Shown here one piece after another: positions 61,770-64,000 of a stretch of DNA of 64,000 nt. The notes under the pieces were generated by a model. That model was not told where the DNA came from, ran no database searches, and saw only the letters and a program-made list of their open reading frames with translations. Origin of the DNA: Bradyrhizobium tropiciagri (lineage in GTDB: Bacteria > Pseudomonadota > Alphaproteobacteria > Rhizobiales > Xanthobacteraceae); contig NZ_JAFCKF010000005.1 of the NCBI RefSeq assembly GCF_018130545.1, forward strand, positions 496,001-560,000, in the 5' to 3' direction. The translations under genes were made by a program, and so were the position numbers. How positions within the stretch are numbered: position 1 is the stretch's first letter; each line of letters opens with the position of its first letter.

Positions 61770-62273
61770 TCAGCTCTTCGTCATCGTGATCGAGACGCCG
61801 CGGATCTCACCCTTGGAGTCGATCTGCACGACCTGCTTGGAGCCGTTGGTCTGCAGGTTCAGGTTCGCGGCAAAGCCGGAGGCCTCGACGAACACGTCGA
61901 TCCGTCCGCCGCCCGCGGTGCCCTGCAGATTGCCGAAGATGTTGCGGCTGGCCTCGCTCCAATTGCCGGAGATCCGGTCGCCCTGGCTGGTGACATCGCT
62001 GGAGAGGTCGAACTTGTAGCTGTCGCTGGCGCAATGCAGGGACTGCTTCAGGCTCATGCCCGATGGCGCGACCTTGTAATCAGCCTTGCAGCGGATTCGT
62101 TCCGTCGTGCCGTTGGACAACGCCACCGTGCCCGTTCCGCTCCACGAGCCGGCAAAGCCGGCAAAGGGACCGCTGGCCTGGGCCTGGACGGCGGAGGCAG
62201 ACAGCATCAGTGCGGCGCCGACGCCCACAGCCCTGAGAGCCTGACCATAAAGGCTGGAACCAAACAGTTTCAT
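61770..62273 (-). CDS. exported hypothetical protein
   Basis: 167 residues. A signal peptide covers about residues 1-30, with a likely cut after Val-Gln-Ala. The mature part is rich in Gly, Ser and Thr, with FAGSWSGTGTVALSNG, ERIRCKADYKV and repeated beta-like strands, suggesting a small beta-barrel or lipocalin-like fold. It has two Cys (RCKADYK, LHCASDS) that could form a disulphide. The start at 62273 gives a normal signal; ATGs at 62288 and 62297 are alternatives. It converges on hpnN through the terminator. No function is known to me, though proteins of this type are common in Bradyrhizobium. Confidence 0.8.
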   Translation of the reverse strand: MKLFGSSLYGQALRAVGVGAALMLSASAVQAQASGPFAGFAGSWSGTGTVALSNGTTERIRCKADYKVAPSGMSLKQSLHCASDSYKFDLSSDVTSQGDRISGNWSEASRNIFGNLQGTAGGGRIDVFVEASGFAANLNLQTNGSKQVVQIDSKGEIRGVSITMTKS

Positions 62274-62679
62274 TGTGAATTTTCCCATCAAAATCAACGC
62301 TTCCCACGCAAGACAGCGTCTCGCCGCATCGAAGGTTTAGTGTCACCGAAGAATGTTAGGTTCAAACGACAGAAGCGCCGTCCCAGCGCCTTTATTGTCA
62401 TCGAACAGAATCAGAAACCGCATGCCTCATGACGGCATGTAGCTTTGCGCAAGTGCTGCCCGCAATAGTCAAACGCGACAAAGTGATGGCATGAATCACT
62501 TTTTCGAATCAATGGCTTATGTGGGGGTTTACAGCGCCGCAAATTTAGCCGCATTTAGCGGTGCTTGTCGTCAATCCGTTGCCGCGTTACGTGGCGTCTG
62601 CAATCCCCAAAATCCGTCCCGGCCATGCCGAAACGCGTTTCGGGAACAGATTTTCTGCTGTCGGAAATGAAGGAATACG
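62274..62679. other. 406-base intergenic region upstream of two small exported-protein genes
   Basis: AT-richer than the rest of the window. It contains an AAAGTGAT/ATCACTTT inverted repeat with a seven-base loop and a short T-run at 62480-62504, and a near-direct repeat of GCCGCAAATTTA / GCCGCATTTA around 62534-62556. It should hold divergent promoters. I see no RNA gene or longer open frame. Confidence 0.5.
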
Positions 62680-62919
62680 ATGCGTAAATTTCTCTTGGCT
62701 CTTGCCCTGTTGTCGATCCCGCTCGCGTCCAGCGCCGTCGCCCAGCAGCAGCAGGGACGCGGTACACCCGATGAGCAGAAGGCCTGCACGCGCGACGTGC
62801 AGCGTCACTGCCGCTCCGTGATTGATCAGGGCGATTTCACCATTCTCGCCTGCCTGCAGCAGAACCGCAGCAAGATCAGTGCCGCCTGCGACCAGGTGCT
62901 GAAGACCCACGGCCAGTAA
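62680..62919 (+). CDS. small secreted cysteine-rich repeat protein
   Basis: 79 residues. A Sec signal peptide covers about residues 1-21 (FLLALALLSIPLASSAVA). The mature 58 residues hold four Cys in the pattern C-x7-C-x13-C-x11-C, matching one unit of the cysteine-rich repeat family (PF00839, GLG1-like), with KACTRDVQRHC and ILACLQQNRSKISAAC. An AAGGAA ribosome site precedes the ATG. It is probably a disulphide-bonded periplasmic protein. Its function is unknown. It lies between hpnN and hpnC but has its own leader. Confidence 0.82.
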   Translation: MRKFLLALALLSIPLASSAVAQQQQGRGTPDEQKACTRDVQRHCRSVIDQGDFTILACLQQNRSKISAACDQVLKTHGQ

Positions 62920-63029
62920 GACCGAATTCAGGTCTCAAGGGACCGCTATCGACACCGCGGCTGGCAGCCATGCCGGCCGCGGCCGCTTATGCTGGCGGTC
63001 ACAGATAGCATTGGTTTTGGTGGCGTATT

Positions 63030-63042
63030 CCCCTATATGGGG
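63030..63042. repeat. 13-base palindrome upstream of hpnC
   Basis: CCCCTATATGGGG is an almost perfect palindrome about 75 bases before the hpnC start. It could be an operator or promoter element for hpnC; nothing else supports that. Confidence 0.35.
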
Positions 63043-63115
63043 CTCGCAAATCCCCCGCATGCGCCCGACCGTTCGCGCCTGCGTCGTGCCATGACCAGTG
63101 TAGCCCAAATTTCCC

Positions 63116-63994
63116 ATGACCACCGCGAGCGACCTGCGATCCGGAAAGACCCACCGCGACGAGAATTTTCCCGTCGCGTCGTGGATCATTCATCCGCGGC
63201 ATCGCGCCTTGATCCTGGCCTTCTATAATTTCGTCCGCACCGCCGACGATATCGCCGATCATGCCACGTTGCAGCCTGCGGAGAAGCTCCGCTACCTCGA
63301 CCTCATGGAGGCCGAGCTGCTCGGCAACGGCGAGACCCAGAAGGAGGCGGTCAATCTGCGCCGGGCCTTCGCCGAGCGCGGCATGCCGCCGCGGCACGCG
63401 CTCGACGTGCTGGTGGCGTTCCGCCTCGACGTCACCAAGCTGCGCTACGAGAACTGGGACGACGTGATCGACTATTGCCGTTACTCGGCGATGCCGGTCG
63501 GGCGCTTCATGCTCGATGTCCACGGCGAGGATACCTCGACCTGGGCGGCGTCGGATGCGCTGTGCGCCGGATTGCAGATCAACAATCATCTGCAGGATTG
63601 CGGCAAGGACTACCGCAACCTGAACCGCGTCTACCTGCCGCGCGATGCGCTGGCTGCCACGGGTGCAACGGTCGAGATGCTCGGCGAGGCGAAGTCGCAG
63701 CCGGCCTTGCTCAAATGCCTGCAGGCGCTCGCGGTGCGCACCGAGGCGCTGCTCGACCAGAGCAAGTCGCTCGCTGCCGAGGTGAAGGATTTCCGGCTCG
63801 GGCTCGAGATCTCGGTGATCCAGGCGTTCGCCGACAAGATCGTCACCATGCTGAAAGTGCGCGATCCGCTCAGCGAGCGCGTGCATCTGAGCAAGGTTGA
63901 ACTGCTGCTGCAAAGTCTCGGCGGTGTCGCCGGCGAGACCGCGCAGCGCGCGACCGGCCGCCGTGCGGTCTCCAAGACGGCGGCAGGCGCATGA
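63116..63994 (+). CDS. hpnC: hydroxysqualene synthase HpnC
   Basis: 292-residue trans-prenyl-type synthase. The first metal-binding motif is RTADDIADH near residue 42 and the second NHLQDCGKDY near 160. HpnC turns presqualene diphosphate into hydroxysqualene, the second of three steps (HpnD, HpnC, HpnE) making squalene for hopanoids. It is the first gene of the biosynthesis run; the next gene starts inside its stop codon (ATGA). The product has a short basic tail (RRAVSKTAAGA). Confidence 0.94.
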   Translation: MTTASDLRSGKTHRDENFPVASWIIHPRHRALILAFYNFVRTADDIADHATLQPAEKLRYLDLMEAELLGNGETQKEAVNLRRAFAERGMPPRHALDVLVAFRLDVTKLRYENWDDVIDYCRYSAMPVGRFMLDVHGEDTSTWAASDALCAGLQINNHLQDCGKDYRNLNRVYLPRDALAATGATVEMLGEAKSQPALLKCLQALAVRTEALLDQSKSLAAEVKDFRLGLEISVIQAFADKIVTMLKVRDPLSERVHLSKVELLLQSLGGVAGETAQRATGRRAVSKTAAGA

Positions 63995-64000
63995 GTGTCG
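63991..64000 (+). CDS. start of next hopanoid gene, probably hpnD (truncated by window)
   Basis: ATG at 63991 overlaps the hpnC stop by four bases and the frame stays open to the window edge. hpnD is the usual next gene in this order, but only three residues are visible, so the identity is inferred from the pathway. Confidence 0.5.

Noticed and set aside
1-64000. horizontal-transfer island, phage or insertion sequence
   Set aside because: No integrase, transposase, tRNA target or flanking direct repeat was seen, and composition appears uniform apart from AT-richer intergenic spots.

Overview
The window is high-GC DNA from an alphaproteobacterium, most likely a Bradyrhizobium-type member of the Nitrobacteraceae. 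This is inferred from gene content: the hopanoid genes hpnP, hpnN and hpnC, two branched-chain-amino-acid-type (Liv) ABC importers, and many acyl-CoA genes. Dispersed REP-like double-hairpin repeats in the intergenic spaces fit the same picture. No tRNA, rRNA, CRISPR array, transposase or phage gene was seen. The window looks like ordinary chromosome rich in catabolic genes.

Positions 1-24200 are mainly acyl-CoA catabolism. A crotonase, an APH-type kinase, a small DUF6285 protein and an acyl-CoA dehydrogenase resemble the LvaA/LvaB/LvaC set for 4-hydroxyacyl-CoA activation. They sit beside two acyl-CoA ligases, two more crotonases, a DECR-like SDR, a MFE-2-like SDR, an SCP2-type thiolase and its DUF35 partner. 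PEP carboxylase and a Tat-exported SMP-30 lactonase interrupt this set. A Liv-type importer, an amidase and a DUF2848 protein follow as one tightly packed block.

Positions 24400-27100 hold a 2OG-Fe(II) oxygenase, AlkB and an MFS transporter. Positions 27076-34326 encode homoprotocatechuate meta-cleavage (hpaH, hpaF, hpaE, hpaD, an FAH-family enzyme and a TPP enzyme) with the divergent MarR regulator hpaR. Positions 34350-43898 hold a GntR regulator with two winged-helix segments, a second Liv-type importer with a fused permease-ATPase, an Ldh-type dehydrogenase, an HpcH/HpaI aldolase and a UxaA/GarD-type dehydratase. Together these suggest uptake and breakdown of a hydroxy or sugar acid; the aldolase could also supply the last homoprotocatechuate step.

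Positions 44100-51453 hold an SGNH hydrolase and a three-gene locus of a giant transglutaminase-DUF2126 protein, a circularly permuted ATP-grasp fused to an alpha-E domain, and a second transglutaminase. This is a predicted but uncharacterised amide-ligase/peptidase system. A diguanylate cyclase and a chemoreceptor follow on the other strand. The last 9 kb carry eutB, hpnP and eutC interleaved, then hpnN with a strong terminator, two small exported proteins, hpnC, and the first bases of the next gene (probably hpnD).
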